From: Halomonas saccharevitans
GTDB taxonomy: Bacteria; Pseudomonadota; Gammaproteobacteria; Pseudomonadales; Halomonadaceae
DNA: 64,000 bases
Assembly (NCBI RefSeq): GCF_900116405.1
Contig: NZ_FPAQ01000003.1
Location: forward strand, 124,001 to 188,000
Direction: 5' to 3'
Shown here: positions 16,540 to 25,882 of the stretch, piece by piece
Layout of the letters: every line of letters starts with the position of its first letter
How positions within the stretch are numbered: the first letter of the stretch is position 1
Program-made: the position numbers and the translations under genes
Notes under the pieces: generated by a model
The model's input: the letters and a program-made list of their open reading frames with translations, nothing else
Database searches by the model: none
What the model was told of the DNA's origin: nothing

Positions 16540-17259
16540 TCACGACCGCATAGTGATCGCCCGGCGCACGAAGGCGAGGATCCAGCGCACCATCAGGGTA
16601 TCGTCCACCGCGGCCGAGAGTGACGCCTCACCCTGGCGCACCCGATGGGGGCCGATCAGCTCGCCACGCAGGGCCATCAGGTCCCGGGAATAGTCCTTGG
16701 TGAACTCGGGGTGGCCCTGCACACCAATGAAGTGCTCGCCGAGCTGCATCAGGTAGCAGGGGCAGAAGTCGCTGCCGCCCAGCAGCCGCGCCACTCGGGG
16801 CAGGCGTTCCACCTGATCCTGATGGCTGACCAGCAGGTCGAGGGTGGGCTGCCAGGGCACCATCCAGTCGGCGCGCTGGTTGACCCGGTTGAAGGAGAGG
16901 CCCACGCCCCAGCCCCTGTCGTTCTTCGCCACCTCGCCGCCCAGGGCCTTCGCCATCAGCTGGTGGCCGAAGCAGATGCCGATCAGGGGCTTTTCCGCCA
17001 CCCAGAGTTTGCGCACGAAGGTCTCCAGCGCGGCGATCCAGGGCAACGCGTCGTTGACCCCGAACTTCGATCCTGTGATCAGCCAGGCGTCCACCGCCTC
17101 GAGATCATCGGGGATCTCGCCATCGAGGCAGCGCCAGACGCGAAACTCGAGGGTCGGGTCGACGCGATGGAACAGCGCCTCGAACATCTCGGGATAGTTG
17201 CCGTGGGCCTCGCGCAGCTCGGGTGCCACGTCATCGCACTGCAGCAGTCCGATCACCAT
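16540..17259 (-). CDS. Type 1 glutamine amidotransferase (GuaA-N-like)
   Basis: 239 residues with a full class I amidotransferase triad: nucleophile C96 in GICFGHQ, and H183 and E185 in QGHPEF. No synthetase domain is attached, so it resembles free-standing GATase proteins of the GMP-synthase-like group (E. coli YfeJ and relatives), some of which hydrolyse gamma-glutamyl compounds. Its true substrate is not evident. The insertion NDRGWGVGLSFN between the active-site segments is typical of this subgroup. It is divergent from nothing obvious and probably monocistronic. Confidence 0.85.
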   Translation of the reverse strand: MVIGLLQCDDVAPELREAHGNYPEMFEALFHRVDPTLEFRVWRCLDGEIPDDLEAVDAWLITGSKFGVNDALPWIAALETFVRKLWVAEKPLIGICFGHQLMAKALGGEVAKNDRGWGVGLSFNRVNQRADWMVPWQPTLDLLVSHQDQVERLPRVARLLGGSDFCPCYLMQLGEHFIGVQGHPEFTKDYSRDLMALRGELIGPHRVRQGEASLSAAVDDTLMVRWILAFVRRAITMRS

Positions 17260-17334
17260 CGCCTGTCCTCCTGATGGCCGCGGCCGCTTCCCTGCCGCGA
17301 CCGCACTGGCTCGAGTATAGCCAGCGCCCGGTGG

Positions 17335-18264
17335 CTAGGGTTCGCCGGCGGGCTCCGTGTCGAGTGGGCCCGAGCGGCGCGTCTCGACGAGAAACACCTT
17401 GAAGGCCTGCCACAGCGGGCTGCGATAGCGCTGCGGGTGCCAGACCAGCGAGAAGGTACGGCGCAGCCTCAGGGGCGTGTCCAGGGCGATCAACTCACCG
17501 CGTTCGAGCTCGCCGGCCACGCTCAGCCGCGACAGGCAGCCAAGCCCCAGGCCGGCCCGCACCGCCTGCTTGATGGCCTCGTGCTGGCCAAGCTCCATGC
17601 GCACCCTGGGCGGCGCGCCGCGGGCGCGCATGGCCTGCTCGAAGACGCTGCGGGTCCCGGAGCCGGTCTCGCGCAGGATCCAGTCCGCCTCGGCCAGCGC
17701 CGCCTCGTCGAGTCGTCCGCGCCGCGCCGGCGCATGGCCGGGTGCGGCCACCACCACCATGCGATCCTCGCACCAGGGTTCGCTGGCCAGTGACGGCTCT
17801 CGACACTCCCCCTCGATCAGGCCCAGGTCCGCCTCCAGGCGCAGCACGTCGGTGATCACCTCGAAGGTGTTGCGCAGCTTGAGCCGCAGGTCCGCCGCCG
17901 GATGCGTCTCGCTGAAGCGACCGGCCAGGGCCGGCAGCAGGTAGGTGCCCACGGTGGCGCTGGCCGACACGCTGAGCACCCCCTGCAGGCGCCCCTCGGG
18001 CTCGGTGGCCTCGGCCACGAAGCCGGAGACGCCGTCGAGCAGCACCTCGGCGCGAGGCAACAGCCGGCGGCCCAGGTCATTGAGATGCAGGCGACGCCCC
18101 AGCCGCTCGAAGAGCGCGATCCCCAGGTGGCGTTCGAGGTCCGAGAGCGCCTGGCTGGTTGCCGACTGGGAGAGGCTGAGCTCGGCGGCGGCCGCGCTCA
18201 CCGTGCCAAGGCGCGCCACCGCGGCGAAGACCTGCAGCTGTCGAAAACTCACCGTGGGTGTCAT
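17335..18264 (-). CDS. LysR-type regulator (YeiE-like) of the divergent YeiH gene
   Basis: 309 residues: helix-turn-helix at about 20-40 (GTVSAAAAELSLSQSATSQALSDLE) and a CbbR/YeiE-type effector domain. It is divergent from the yeiH-family gene with about 100 bases between, the arrangement seen for YeiE and YeiH in enterobacteria, where YeiE responds to sulfite. The palindrome at 18290-18305 in the shared region is a good operator candidate. Confidence 0.85.
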   Translation of the reverse strand: MTPTVSFRQLQVFAAVARLGTVSAAAAELSLSQSATSQALSDLERHLGIALFERLGRRLHLNDLGRRLLPRAEVLLDGVSGFVAEATEPEGRLQGVLSVSASATVGTYLLPALAGRFSETHPAADLRLKLRNTFEVITDVLRLEADLGLIEGECREPSLASEPWCEDRMVVVAAPGHAPARRGRLDEAALAEADWILRETGSGTRSVFEQAMRARGAPPRVRMELGQHEAIKQAVRAGLGLGCLSRLSVAGELERGELIALDTPLRLRRTFSLVWHPQRYRSPLWQAFKVFLVETRRSGPLDTEPAGEP

Positions 18265-18289
18265 ATCGGTTTTTCCGAATAGCCAGTTC

Positions 18290-18305
18290 GTTATTAACTG
18301 ATAAC
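18290..18305. promoter_or_regulatory. LysR-type operator candidate between yeiE-like and yeiH-like genes
   Basis: GTTATTAACTGATAAC is a 5-base perfect inverted repeat with a 6-base centre, lying between the two divergent starts. It is A+T-rich against a very G+C-rich background and matches the general LysR T-N11-A layout. Confidence 0.5.
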
Positions 18306-18363
18306 CATACGAGCTGAGCCGCGCCTAGGATAGTCCCGCGAACCCCGTCGAGAGGACATCATC

Positions 18364-19359
18364 ATGTGGCAAGGCCTGGTGGTATGCATCACCCTGACCG
18401 CCGCCGGCTTCGGTCTGGCGCAACTCCCCCTGCTGGCCAACGCCGGCATCAGCCCGCTGGTCGTGGCGCTACTGCTGGGCATCCTGGCCGGCAACACCCC
18501 GCTGGCCGGCCGCCTGCGCCACACCGCGCCCGGACTCAAGTTTGCCACCCGCTGGCTGCTGCGCAGCGGCATCGTGCTGTTCGGCCTCTCGCTGACCCTG
18601 CAGCAGGTCGCCGCGCTGGGCCCCAAGGTGCTGCTGCTCGACGTGCTGATCATCTCGAGCGTGTTGGTCGCCGGCTATTTCATCGGCACCCGAGTGCTCG
18701 GCATGGACCGTGAGACCACCCTGCTGACCAGCGCCGGCAGCGCCATCTGCGGCGCCGCCGCGGTGCTGGCCACCGAGTCGACCATCCGTTCGCGGCCGGC
18801 GGCCACCTCCATGGCGGTGGCCACGGTGGTGCTGTTCGGCTCGCTGGCAATGCTGCTCTACCCGCTGCTCTATCCGCTGCTGGGCATGGACGAGGGCCTT
18901 TACGGCATCTATATCGGCGCGACCGTGCACGAGGTCGCCCAGGTGGTGGCCGCCGGTGAGGCGGTGGGCCCCGACGCCCTGGCCAACGCGGTGATCGTCA
19001 AGCTGGTGAGGGTAATGCTGCTGGTGCCCTTCCTGCTGATCGTCGGCCAGTGGTGGATGCGCCGTGGCGAGGGCAGCGAGGCACAGACGGCCGGCGGCGG
19101 CCTGGTGATTCCCTGGTTCGCCTTCGGCTTCATGGCCATGGTGGTCGTCAACAGCCTGATCAGCCTGCCCGCCCCCCTGCATGAGGGCCTGGTGCTGGTC
19201 GGCCAGCTGGCGCTGGCCATGGCCATGGCCGCGCTGGGCTACGAGACCCGGCTGGAGAAGCTCAAGGCGCTGGGCATCAAGCCCTTCATCCTGGCCCTCA
19301 CGCTGTTCGTGATGCTGCTCACCGGCGGCTTTCTGGCCAGCCGCCTGCTGATGGGCTGA
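18364..19359 (+). CDS. YeiH family putative sulfate/sulfite exporter
   Basis: 331-residue integral membrane protein with about ten segments, of the conserved family once named hypothetical protein 698 (Pfam Cons_hypoth698). Characteristic pieces are GILAGNTPLAGRLRHTAPG, SAGSAICGAAAVLATESTI and IGATVHEVAQVVAAG. The family is annotated as sulfate exporter mainly by genome context; direct transport data are scarce. Its pairing with a YeiE-like regulator supports a link to sulfite or sulfate. tetrathionate reductase genes lie about 10 kb downstream. Confidence 0.87.
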   Translation: MWQGLVVCITLTAAGFGLAQLPLLANAGISPLVVALLLGILAGNTPLAGRLRHTAPGLKFATRWLLRSGIVLFGLSLTLQQVAALGPKVLLLDVLIISSVLVAGYFIGTRVLGMDRETTLLTSAGSAICGAAAVLATESTIRSRPAATSMAVATVVLFGSLAMLLYPLLYPLLGMDEGLYGIYIGATVHEVAQVVAAGEAVGPDALANAVIVKLVRVMLLVPFLLIVGQWWMRRGEGSEAQTAGGGLVIPWFAFGFMAMVVVNSLISLPAPLHEGLVLVGQLALAMAMAALGYETRLEKLKALGIKPFILALTLFVMLLTGGFLASRLLMG

Positions 19360-19408
19360 TGCGCTCGACCGAGGCCTGATCCGCAGAGAACCTGACCCGT
19401 CGAACACC

Positions 19409-19439
19409 GAAACGGCCGACTCGCGTGTCGGCCGTTTTC
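19409..19439. terminator. Bidirectional terminator between convergent yeiH-like and antiporter genes
   Basis: GAAACGGCCGAC and GTCGGCCGTTTTC form a 12-base stem around TCGCGT. T runs flank it on the forward strand and A runs on the other, so it can serve both genes. Confidence 0.8.
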
Positions 19440-19446
19440 GTATCCG

Positions 19447-20661
19447 CTATCTCAGCACCCGCCGGACCAGGACGGGTCCGAGAATCTCGAAGGCCACCGT
19501 CGAGCCCACCACCGCGGAGAGCAGGACGGTCCCGTGGGCGGGAAACTTTTCGGCGGCGAGCAGCGCCATGCCCATCGCCACCCCCGCCTGGGGCGTCAGC
19601 GCCAGGCCGATATTGCGCGGCAGCTCGGCCTGGCGCTCCCGGGCCAGGCGCACCCCCAGCAGTCCGCCCAGGGAGCGTCCCAGCAGGCGCAGCAGGATAT
19701 AGGCCAGGGTCAGGCCGAGAGCGTCGTCCAGGTGGTAGAGATCGACACTGGCCCCGGAGAGCACGAAGAAGAACACCAGGAAGGGCCACTCGATATGCTC
19801 GATCTCGTTGAAGGAGCGGGTGTGGTGGGTGGAGAGGTTGGCGACCAGCACCCCGGTGATCATCGCGGCCAGCAGCGACGAGACCCCGAGCCACTCCGAG
19901 AGCCCGGCCAGCAGCAGGATCAGCGCCAGGGCCTCGACCTGGGTCGGCTCGCCCGGCTTCAGCCGCCCGGTCAGCCAGGCGGCGGGCAGGCCCACCGCGC
20001 TGCCCAGCAGCAGCGCGCCGCCCAGCTCCCAGCCGGCCTCCATCAGAGCCAGCTCGCCGCCCCCGGCGCCGGTCAGCCCCCAGCCCAGCAGTGCCATGGC
20101 CAAGCCGAAGACTACGATGCCCCAGCCGTCGTCGATGGCCACGATCCCCAGCAGCAGCCGCGCCCGTAGCCGGGTGTCGCCGCTGGCGTGCACGGTCTCC
20201 TGAACGGCGGCCGGGTCGGTGGCCACCGAGATGGCGGCCAGCGACACCGCCACCACCAGCGGGAAGCCCAGCGCCATCAGGCCGATGCCGACGGCCAGGG
20301 CGCCCACCCCGATCACCGAGAGCGACAGGATCAGCAGCAGCGGGCCGATGCTCTGCAGGCGCTCGCGCGTCAGCTCGCCGCCGAGCAGGAAGGCCACCAT
20401 CACCAGCGCCACCTGGATCAACGGCTCGCCCAAGCCATTGAGGGGGCGCGCGTCCGGCACCTCGAGCACCAGCTGCTGGATGACGGCCACGAGCACGCCG
20501 ACCATCACCAGCAGCGAGATGCGCGGCAGCCGGGTCCGGCGCGCCACAGCGTCGGCGAAGATGCTCGAGGAGAGGATCACCCCCAGCAGGATCAGCGCGG
20601 CCGCGCTCGGCGACAACGCCACCGGCAGCCAGGCCGGTGCATGAACGGCGGTCTCCGTCAC
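19447..20661 (-). CDS. Cation:proton antiporter (CPA family, KefB/NhaP-like)
   Basis: 404 residues with 11-13 predicted membrane segments and no C-terminal RCK domain. The ion-binding site is likely the acidic pair in GIVAIDDGWGIVVFG, with a second conserved region at SVATDPAAVQETV. It probably exchanges Na+ or K+ for H+, a common need in halophiles. ATG 20661 is followed by a short hydrophilic stretch before the first helix. No regulatory partner is adjacent. Confidence 0.85.
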   Translation of the reverse strand: MTETAVHAPAWLPVALSPSAAALILLGVILSSSIFADAVARRTRLPRISLLVMVGVLVAVIQQLVLEVPDARPLNGLGEPLIQVALVMVAFLLGGELTRERLQSIGPLLLILSLSVIGVGALAVGIGLMALGFPLVVAVSLAAISVATDPAAVQETVHASGDTRLRARLLLGIVAIDDGWGIVVFGLAMALLGWGLTGAGGGELALMEAGWELGGALLLGSAVGLPAAWLTGRLKPGEPTQVEALALILLLAGLSEWLGVSSLLAAMITGVLVANLSTHHTRSFNEIEHIEWPFLVFFFVLSGASVDLYHLDDALGLTLAYILLRLLGRSLGGLLGVRLARERQAELPRNIGLALTPQAGVAMGMALLAAEKFPAHGTVLLSAVVGSTVAFEILGPVLVRRVLR

Positions 20662-20770
20662 CGATTCGTCCTCCCTGTGATGCCACAGCTTCGCGCGCCG
20701 ATTCCGCTGACCTTCATCGACGGCCGGATACGCCTACCATGCCACAGGCCAGAGCATGACGCCTGACGAC

Positions 20771-20798
20771 AGAAGGCCCCGCACCTGCGGGGCCTTCT
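20771..20798 (-). terminator. Terminator of the purEK operon
   Basis: AGAAGGCCCCGCA pairs with TGCGGGGCCTTCT around a CC loop, a 13-base perfect stem 40 bases beyond the purK stop on its strand. Confidence 0.8.
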
Positions 20799-20837
20799 GC
20801 ATTGCCGGCGGGGCCACCCGGCCGGTTGGTCACGGGG

Positions 20838-21962
20838 CTAGTCGAAGCTGAAGCGGGGCTCGGGCGCGTCCGGCAGCAGGGCCGCGCAGGCGCGCACCCG
20901 CTCGAGCAGCGCCTCGTGGGTCGGTGCCAGCAGATTGACGTGGGCCAGCTTGCGGCCAGGCCGCTCGGCCTTGTCATAGCGGTGCAGGTGGGCATCCGGC
21001 AGGGCGAGGAGCTTGGCCGCCTCGCCTTCGCGACCGATCACGTTGACCATGCAGGTCGGCATGCGCGCCGCGGTATCGCCCAGCGGCAGGCCCTGGATGG
21101 CACGCAGGTGATTCTCGAACTGGCTGGTCACCGCGCCGTCCATGGTCCAGTGGCCGGAGTTGTGCACCCTGGGGGCCATTTCGTTGGCCAGCAGCGCGCC
21201 GTCGCGGGCCTGGAACAGCTCCAGGGTCAGCACGCCCACGTAGTCGAGCTCGTCGAGCAGCGCGCGGATGTAGCCGTCGGCGAGGTGCTGGACGCTGTCG
21301 TCCAGATCCGGCATCGGCGCGATCGAGTAGCGCAGGATGCCGTCCACATGCTGATTCTCGGCCATCGGGTAGAAGGCCACCTCGCCGTCGCGGCCGCGCA
21401 CCGCGATGATCGACACCTCACGCACGAAGTCGACGAAGGCCTCGACGATCAGCCGCGGATGGTTGATCGCCCGCCAGGCCTCAGAGGCCTCGCTCGGGTC
21501 CTTCAACACCGCCTGGCCCTTGCCGTCGTAGCCCTCGGTGACCGACTTGGCGACCACCGGCGTGCCCAGCTCCCGAGCCGCCGCCTCGAGCTCCTCGGCG
21601 TTCTCCACCAGGCGATAGGCCGGCGTGGGGATCGCCAGGCGGTCGAACAGCGCCTTCTCCTCGGCGCGGTTCTGGCAGACCCGGATCGCCTCGCTGGAGG
21701 GATGCACCGGCCGGTGCTCCTCGATGGCCTGGACCAGCGGTACCGGCAGGTGCTCGAACTCGTAGGTGACCAGATCGACCTTCTCGAGGAAGTTCGCCAG
21801 GTGCTTCTGATCCGTATCTATGATCACATCCCCGATCCCGGCACTGGGATGGCCGGTGGTATCGAGGAAGCTGAAGCGGTTGGCCAGCGGGTAGCCCGCC
21901 AGGGCGAGCATGCGCCCCAGCTGGCCGGCTCCCAGTACGCCGATGTTCATGGCTTTTTCCAT
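20838..21962 (-). CDS. purK: N5-carboxyaminoimidazole ribonucleotide synthetase
   Basis: 374-residue ATP-grasp enzyme that carboxylates AIR to N5-CAIR in purine synthesis. The N-terminus MNIGVLGAGQLGRML is diagnostic, and PVVAKSVTEGYDGKGQAV is the ATP-grasp loop. Start: ATG 21962 has GAGGAGA six bases upstream; ATG 21950 is a possible internal alternative. The gene follows purE by 10 bases, forming the usual purEK operon, and is closed by the hairpin at 20771-20798. Confidence 0.95.
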   Translation of the reverse strand: MEKAMNIGVLGAGQLGRMLALAGYPLANRFSFLDTTGHPSAGIGDVIIDTDQKHLANFLEKVDLVTYEFEHLPVPLVQAIEEHRPVHPSSEAIRVCQNRAEEKALFDRLAIPTPAYRLVENAEELEAAARELGTPVVAKSVTEGYDGKGQAVLKDPSEASEAWRAINHPRLIVEAFVDFVREVSIIAVRGRDGEVAFYPMAENQHVDGILRYSIAPMPDLDDSVQHLADGYIRALLDELDYVGVLTLELFQARDGALLANEMAPRVHNSGHWTMDGAVTSQFENHLRAIQGLPLGDTAARMPTCMVNVIGREGEAAKLLALPDAHLHRYDKAERPGRKLAHVNLLAPTHEALLERVRACAALLPDAPEPRFSFD

Positions 21963-21972
21963 AACCTTCTCC

Positions 21973-22485
21973 TCACTCACTGTCGGGCCGGGGATCAGGA
22001 TGGTCGAGCACGGTCTGTGTCTGCTCGGCGCGGAAGGCCTCCACGGCGCGGCGCACCTCCTCATCCTGCAGGCCGACCACCTGGGCGGCCAGCAGCCCGG
22101 CATTGGTCGCGCCGGCCTTGCCGATGGCCAGCGTGCCCACGGCGACGCCACCGGGCATCTGCACGATGGAGAGCAGCGAATCCAGCCCCTTCAGCGCCTT
22201 GGACTCCACCGGCACGCCGAACACCGGCAGCGCCGTCTGGGAGGCCACCATGCCGGGCAGATGGGCGGCGCCGCCCGCGCCGGCGATGATCACCGAGAGG
22301 CCGCGCTCGGCGGCGGACTTGGCGTAGTCGAAGAGCAGGTCCGGCGTGCGGTGGGCGGAGACCACCCGAGTCTCGCAGGGCACGCCCAGGCGCTCGAGCA
22401 TCGCCACGGCATGCTCCATGACGGGCCAGTCCGACTTCGACCCCATGATCACGCCGACCCTCGGCGACTGCTTCGATGACGACAT
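21973..22485 (-). CDS. purE: N5-carboxyaminoimidazole ribonucleotide mutase
   Basis: 170 residues, class I PurE length. The conserved IMGSKSDWP loop near residue 14, the SAHRTPD motif and [11 protein letters not shown] are present, so it should convert N5-CAIR to CAIR and cooperates with PurK just downstream. AGGAG sits six bases before ATG 22485. The 238 bases upstream, shared with the divergent lipoprotein gene, must carry both promoters; I did not recognise a PurR box. Confidence 0.95.
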   Translation of the reverse strand: MSSSKQSPRVGVIMGSKSDWPVMEHAVAMLERLGVPCETRVVSAHRTPDLLFDYAKSAAERGLSVIIAGAGGAAHLPGMVASQTALPVFGVPVESKALKGLDSLLSIVQMPGGVAVGTLAIGKAGATNAGLLAAQVVGLQDEEVRRAVEAFRAEQTQTVLDHPDPRPDSE

Positions 22486-22723
22486 CTGCGACTCCTGGCA
22501 AAAACGAACGACGAAAGGGCCACGGGGCAGGCACCACGCGGCACGGTCAAGAATGGAAGGCGAGTATTCTAGCAGAGCACGGCGCGGGCTTCCTCACCCG
22601 AGGCGCGGTCGTCGCCGCAGCGCGACAACACTTTCACCCTGAGTGCCAGATTGGCTGCTAGGGTCAGTGTGTGTGGGGCGAAAGGAGCACGCCCAGCGGA
22701 TTCACCCAACGACGGAGAGAGAC

Positions 22724-23242
22724 ATGAAACAGCCACTGATCCTGATCGCCGCCCTGACCGGCACCCTGATGCTTGCCGGCTGCGACGACGGCAGCGACAC
22801 CGCCGCCGACGAGGCCGCCGAGACCGAGACGCAGATCGAGCAGGAGATGCAGGAGTCCGCCGACGAAGCGAGCGAGGCCATGAACGAGGCCGCCGAGGAG
22901 ACCGGCGAGGCCATGGACGATGCCGCCACGGAGACGGCTGACACCATGGACGCCGCCGACGAGGAGGTCGCGAGCGCCACCGAAGACGCCATGGACACTA
23001 CCGAAGCGGCGACCGACGAAGCGATGAGCGAGGCCGGGGACGCCATGGAGGCCACCGAAGAAGCGGCCGACGAGGCGATGAGCGAGGCCGGAGACGCCAT
23101 GGAGGCCACCGGAGAAGCCACCGAAGCAGCGGCCGACGAGGCGATGAACGAGGCCGGGGACGCCGCGGAAGCCACCGAAGAGACGGCCGATGAGGCGATG
23201 AACGAGGCCGAGGAGGCCGTCGACGGCGACACGACCTACTAA
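22724..23242 (+). CDS. Extremely acidic, repetitive lipoprotein of unknown function
   Basis: 172 residues. A lipoprotein signal ends in LAGC with C20 as lipidation site. The mature part contains no Lys, Arg or His at all and is built almost only from Ala, Glu, Asp, Met, Thr, Ser and Gly. From residue 98 it is a tandem repeat of about 18 residues (units starting near 98, 116, 138 and 156; core DEAMSEAGDAMEATEEAA), encoded by roughly 54-base DNA repeats at 23015-23200. The pattern predicts long helices or coiled coil. No family is recognised; a periplasmic, outer-membrane-anchored spacer or stress protein is only a guess. ATG 22724 follows GGAGAGAGAC. Confidence 0.8.
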   Translation: MKQPLILIAALTGTLMLAGCDDGSDTAADEAAETETQIEQEMQESADEASEAMNEAAEETGEAMDDAATETADTMDAADEEVASATEDAMDTTEAATDEAMSEAGDAMEATEEAADEAMSEAGDAMEATGEATEAAADEAMNEAGDAAEATEETADEAMNEAEEAVDGDTTY

Positions 23243-23262
23243 ATTCGTGCACTCATGCTCAA

Positions 23263-23292
23263 GACCCCGCCCGAGGCGACTCGGGCGGGGTC
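23263..23292 (+). terminator. Terminator after the acidic lipoprotein gene
   Basis: GACCCCGCCCGAG pairs with CTCGGGCGGGGTC around GCGA, followed by TTTCG. Stem of 13 perfect pairs. It also faces the end of the TRAP permease gene on the other strand. Confidence 0.85.
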
Positions 23293-23313
23293 TTTCGCGT
23301 CTGGCCGACCGCG

Positions 23314-25317
23314 TCAGGCCGGCACGCTCGAGCGCCGGCTGATCAGCCAGTTGCCGGCCAGGACAAGCACCATCAACGCCGCCCCGGCGGCCTCCACCGC
23401 GAGGCTAGGGTAGAAGACCGCGACGATCCCCGGCAGCAGCAGCGCTCGCGAGGGCCAGCCCATACGCGTGAAGAGATACCCCTCCAGGGCCGCGGCGAAG
23501 GCGCCCAGCGCCAGTAAGCCGGTGAAGGCGGTCCACACCAGCAGCGGCACGGGGCCGCCCATGATGATCTCCGGGTTGTAGACCATGAACAGCGGGATCA
23601 GGTAGAGCCCCTTGGCGAACTTCCAGGCCTGGAAGCCGGTATCCATGGGCTTGGCCCCGGCGATCGCCGCCCCGGCGAAACCGGCCAGCGCGATCGGCGG
23701 TGTGACGTTGGAGTCCTGGGAGTACCAGAACACCACCAGGTGGGCGATCAGCAGCGGCACGCCGAACTCGGCCGTCAGCGCCGGGCCCACCAGCACGATC
23801 AGCACGATGTAGCTGGCGGTCACCGGCAGGCCCATGCCCAGCACCAGGCTTGCCAGCAGCACCATGACCAGCGCCAGCAGCAGGTTGCCGCCGGAGAAGG
23901 CCATCATCATCGAGGAGAACTTCAGGCCCAGGCCCGTCAGCCCCACCACGCCGACGATGATCCCGGCCACGGCGCAGGCCATGGAGACCGCCACGGCGTT
24001 GCGGGCCCCCAGCTCCAGGCCGCCGACCAGCTTGAGCAGCCCGCGCATCACCGCCTCCTTGAGGGTGGCGGCGGTGACCTTGTCACCCTTGCGCGGGGCG
24101 ATGAACAGGAACCACACCGCGAAGCGCGCCACCGCCACTGCCAGCATGGTGAGGATGGCGTAGTAGCCCACCCGCATCGGCGACATGTTCATCACCAGCA
24201 GCCACACCAGCACCGCCAGCGGCAGCAGGAAGTGCCACCCGGCGCCCATGACGTCGCGCATCTGCGGCAGCTCGCTCTTGGCCATGCCCTGCATGCCCTG
24301 CTTGAGCGCGATGATGTGCACGAACAGATAGACCGTGGCGAAGTACATGATCGCCGGCAGGATGCTCACCTTGACCACGTCGAGGTAGGGCATGCGGGTG
24401 TACTCGGCGATCAGGAAGGCCCCGGCGCCCATCAGCGGCGGCATGATCTGGCCGCCGGTGGAGGCCGCCGCTTCGATGCCGCCGGCCTGGTGAGGCTTGT
24501 AGCCCAGGCGCTTCATCAGCGGAATGGTGAAGGCGCCGGTGGTCACCACGTTGGCGATGGCGCTGCCGGAGATCGAGCCCATGCCCGCCGAGGCGATCAC
24601 CGCCGCCTTGGCCGGCCCGCCGCGCTGGCGGCCGGTGGCGGCGTAGGCCAGGTCGATGAAGAACTTGCCGGCGCCGGTGATCTCGAGGAAGGCGCCGAAC
24701 AGCACGAAGATGAAGATGTAGGTGGCCGCCACCCCCATCGGCAGGCCGAAAATGCCCTCCTGTCCCAGGTAGAGCTGGCCGACCAGGCGGTCCAGGTTGT
24801 AGCCGCGGTGCTCGAGGATGCCCGGCAGGAACTGGCCGAGCCAGGGCAGCTCGCCGCGCGGACCGGCGAAGGCATAGAGGATGGCGATCAGGCCGATGAT
24901 CGTCATGCCGAGCCCCACCGCCCGGCGGGCAGCCTCCAGCACCGTGACGGTGGCGATGCAGCCGACGACGATGTCGGTCTGGCTCCAGAAGCCGGCGCGA
25001 TTGATGATGTCGTCGAGGTAGAGCACCAGGTAGCCGCCGGTAATCAGCGCCCCGCCGAGAAAGAGCGCATCAACCAGCCCGCTGGCGAGCCCGCGATCGT
25101 GCTTAGGCCCCAGCAGGGGGAACATCAGGAAGGCCAGCATCATGATCAGCATCAGGTGGATGCTGCGCTGGTAGAAGAGCCCCAGCGGCTGAATGCCGGC
25201 GGAGTAGAGCTGGAACAGCGAGAGCCCCACTGCCACCAGGGTGATCAGCCACAGCACCTGGCGTGAATGGTTCGCCTGGCTGCCGGGGATGACGGGGGAG
25301 GTGCCCGATTCGCTCAT
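23314..25317 (-). CDS. TAXI-family TRAP transporter, fused small and large permease subunits
   Basis: 667-residue membrane protein fusing the four-helix DctQ-like part (about residues 1-160) to the DctM-like transport domain. Recognisable pieces are EAARRAVGLGMTIIGL, ASAGMGSISGSAIANVVTTG, AASTGGQIMPPLMGAGAFL and LGMGLPVTASYI. Such fusions are normal in TAXI-type TRAP systems, which import organic acids using a sodium gradient. It is the last gene of an operon with a binding protein and a DUF1850 protein. The substrate is unknown; glutamate and other dicarboxylates are reported for relatives. Confidence 0.92.
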   Translation of the reverse strand: MSESGTSPVIPGSQANHSRQVLWLITLVAVGLSLFQLYSAGIQPLGLFYQRSIHLMLIMMLAFLMFPLLGPKHDRGLASGLVDALFLGGALITGGYLVLYLDDIINRAGFWSQTDIVVGCIATVTVLEAARRAVGLGMTIIGLIAILYAFAGPRGELPWLGQFLPGILEHRGYNLDRLVGQLYLGQEGIFGLPMGVAATYIFIFVLFGAFLEITGAGKFFIDLAYAATGRQRGGPAKAAVIASAGMGSISGSAIANVVTTGAFTIPLMKRLGYKPHQAGGIEAAASTGGQIMPPLMGAGAFLIAEYTRMPYLDVVKVSILPAIMYFATVYLFVHIIALKQGMQGMAKSELPQMRDVMGAGWHFLLPLAVLVWLLVMNMSPMRVGYYAILTMLAVAVARFAVWFLFIAPRKGDKVTAATLKEAVMRGLLKLVGGLELGARNAVAVSMACAVAGIIVGVVGLTGLGLKFSSMMMAFSGGNLLLALVMVLLASLVLGMGLPVTASYIVLIVLVGPALTAEFGVPLLIAHLVVFWYSQDSNVTPPIALAGFAGAAIAGAKPMDTGFQAWKFAKGLYLIPLFMVYNPEIIMGGPVPLLVWTAFTGLLALGAFAAALEGYLFTRMGWPSRALLLPGIVAVFYPSLAVEAAGAALMVLVLAGNWLISRRSSVPA

Positions 25318-25354
25318 CGTGATCCTCTCGCGGGAGTGTCCGCAGGGTTGTGGT

Positions 25355-25876
25355 TCAGTCGAGGGTGGGGGCCGGCAGCGCCAGCCGGATCGTCACCCGT
25401 TCGTTGGCCGCCAGGCGGCTGAGGCTCGTGCGCACGCCGTCGACCACCAGGCGATGATCGACGCGCATCGCCCCCACCCGCAGCCGATAGGCGTTGCCCG
25501 GCACGGGTTCGTCGATCGCCTCGATCCAGTAGCCGCCCTCGCCGTCCGAGACCTGGCGGCCGCGCCCGGGGATATGGTCGAGCCCCGCGGCGAAGTCGGG
25601 CAGGTGGCTGCGCTCAAGCACCATGCGCCCGTCGCGGTGGCGGTAGCAGTCGAGCACCGCAAAGCCTTCGACCGAGTGGTTCCACTCCAGGCACCAGCCC
25701 TCGCCCTCGGGCATGGGCAGGCTTACCAGGCGCTCGCCGGCGGCGTCTCGCACCTCCAGCCGGGCCTCGGTCAGGGACGGATCGCCCGGGTCCGCCGGAG
25801 CGCCGGCCGCCAGGCCCACACACAGCAGCAGGGCGGGCAGCCAGGCCCGCCCCGCGATCAGGCGTGATGCGTGCAT
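25355..25876 (-). CDS. DUF1850 protein associated with TAXI-TRAP transporter
   Basis: 173 residues with a cleavable signal peptide (LPALLLCVGLAAGAPA). The core WCLEWNHSVEGFAVLDCYR followed by GLDHIPGRG is the DUF1850 signature. DUF1850 genes are repeatedly found between TAXI binding proteins and fused permeases, as here (6 bases after the former, 37 before the latter), so it is probably an accessory periplasmic part of the transporter. Its exact role is not established. Confidence 0.85.
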   Translation of the reverse strand: MHASRLIAGRAWLPALLLCVGLAAGAPADPGDPSLTEARLEVRDAAGERLVSLPMPEGEGWCLEWNHSVEGFAVLDCYRHRDGRMVLERSHLPDFAAGLDHIPGRGRQVSDGEGGYWIEAIDEPVPGNAYRLRVGAMRVDHRLVVDGVRTSLSRLAANERVTIRLALPAPTLD

Positions 25877-25882
25877 CGAACG

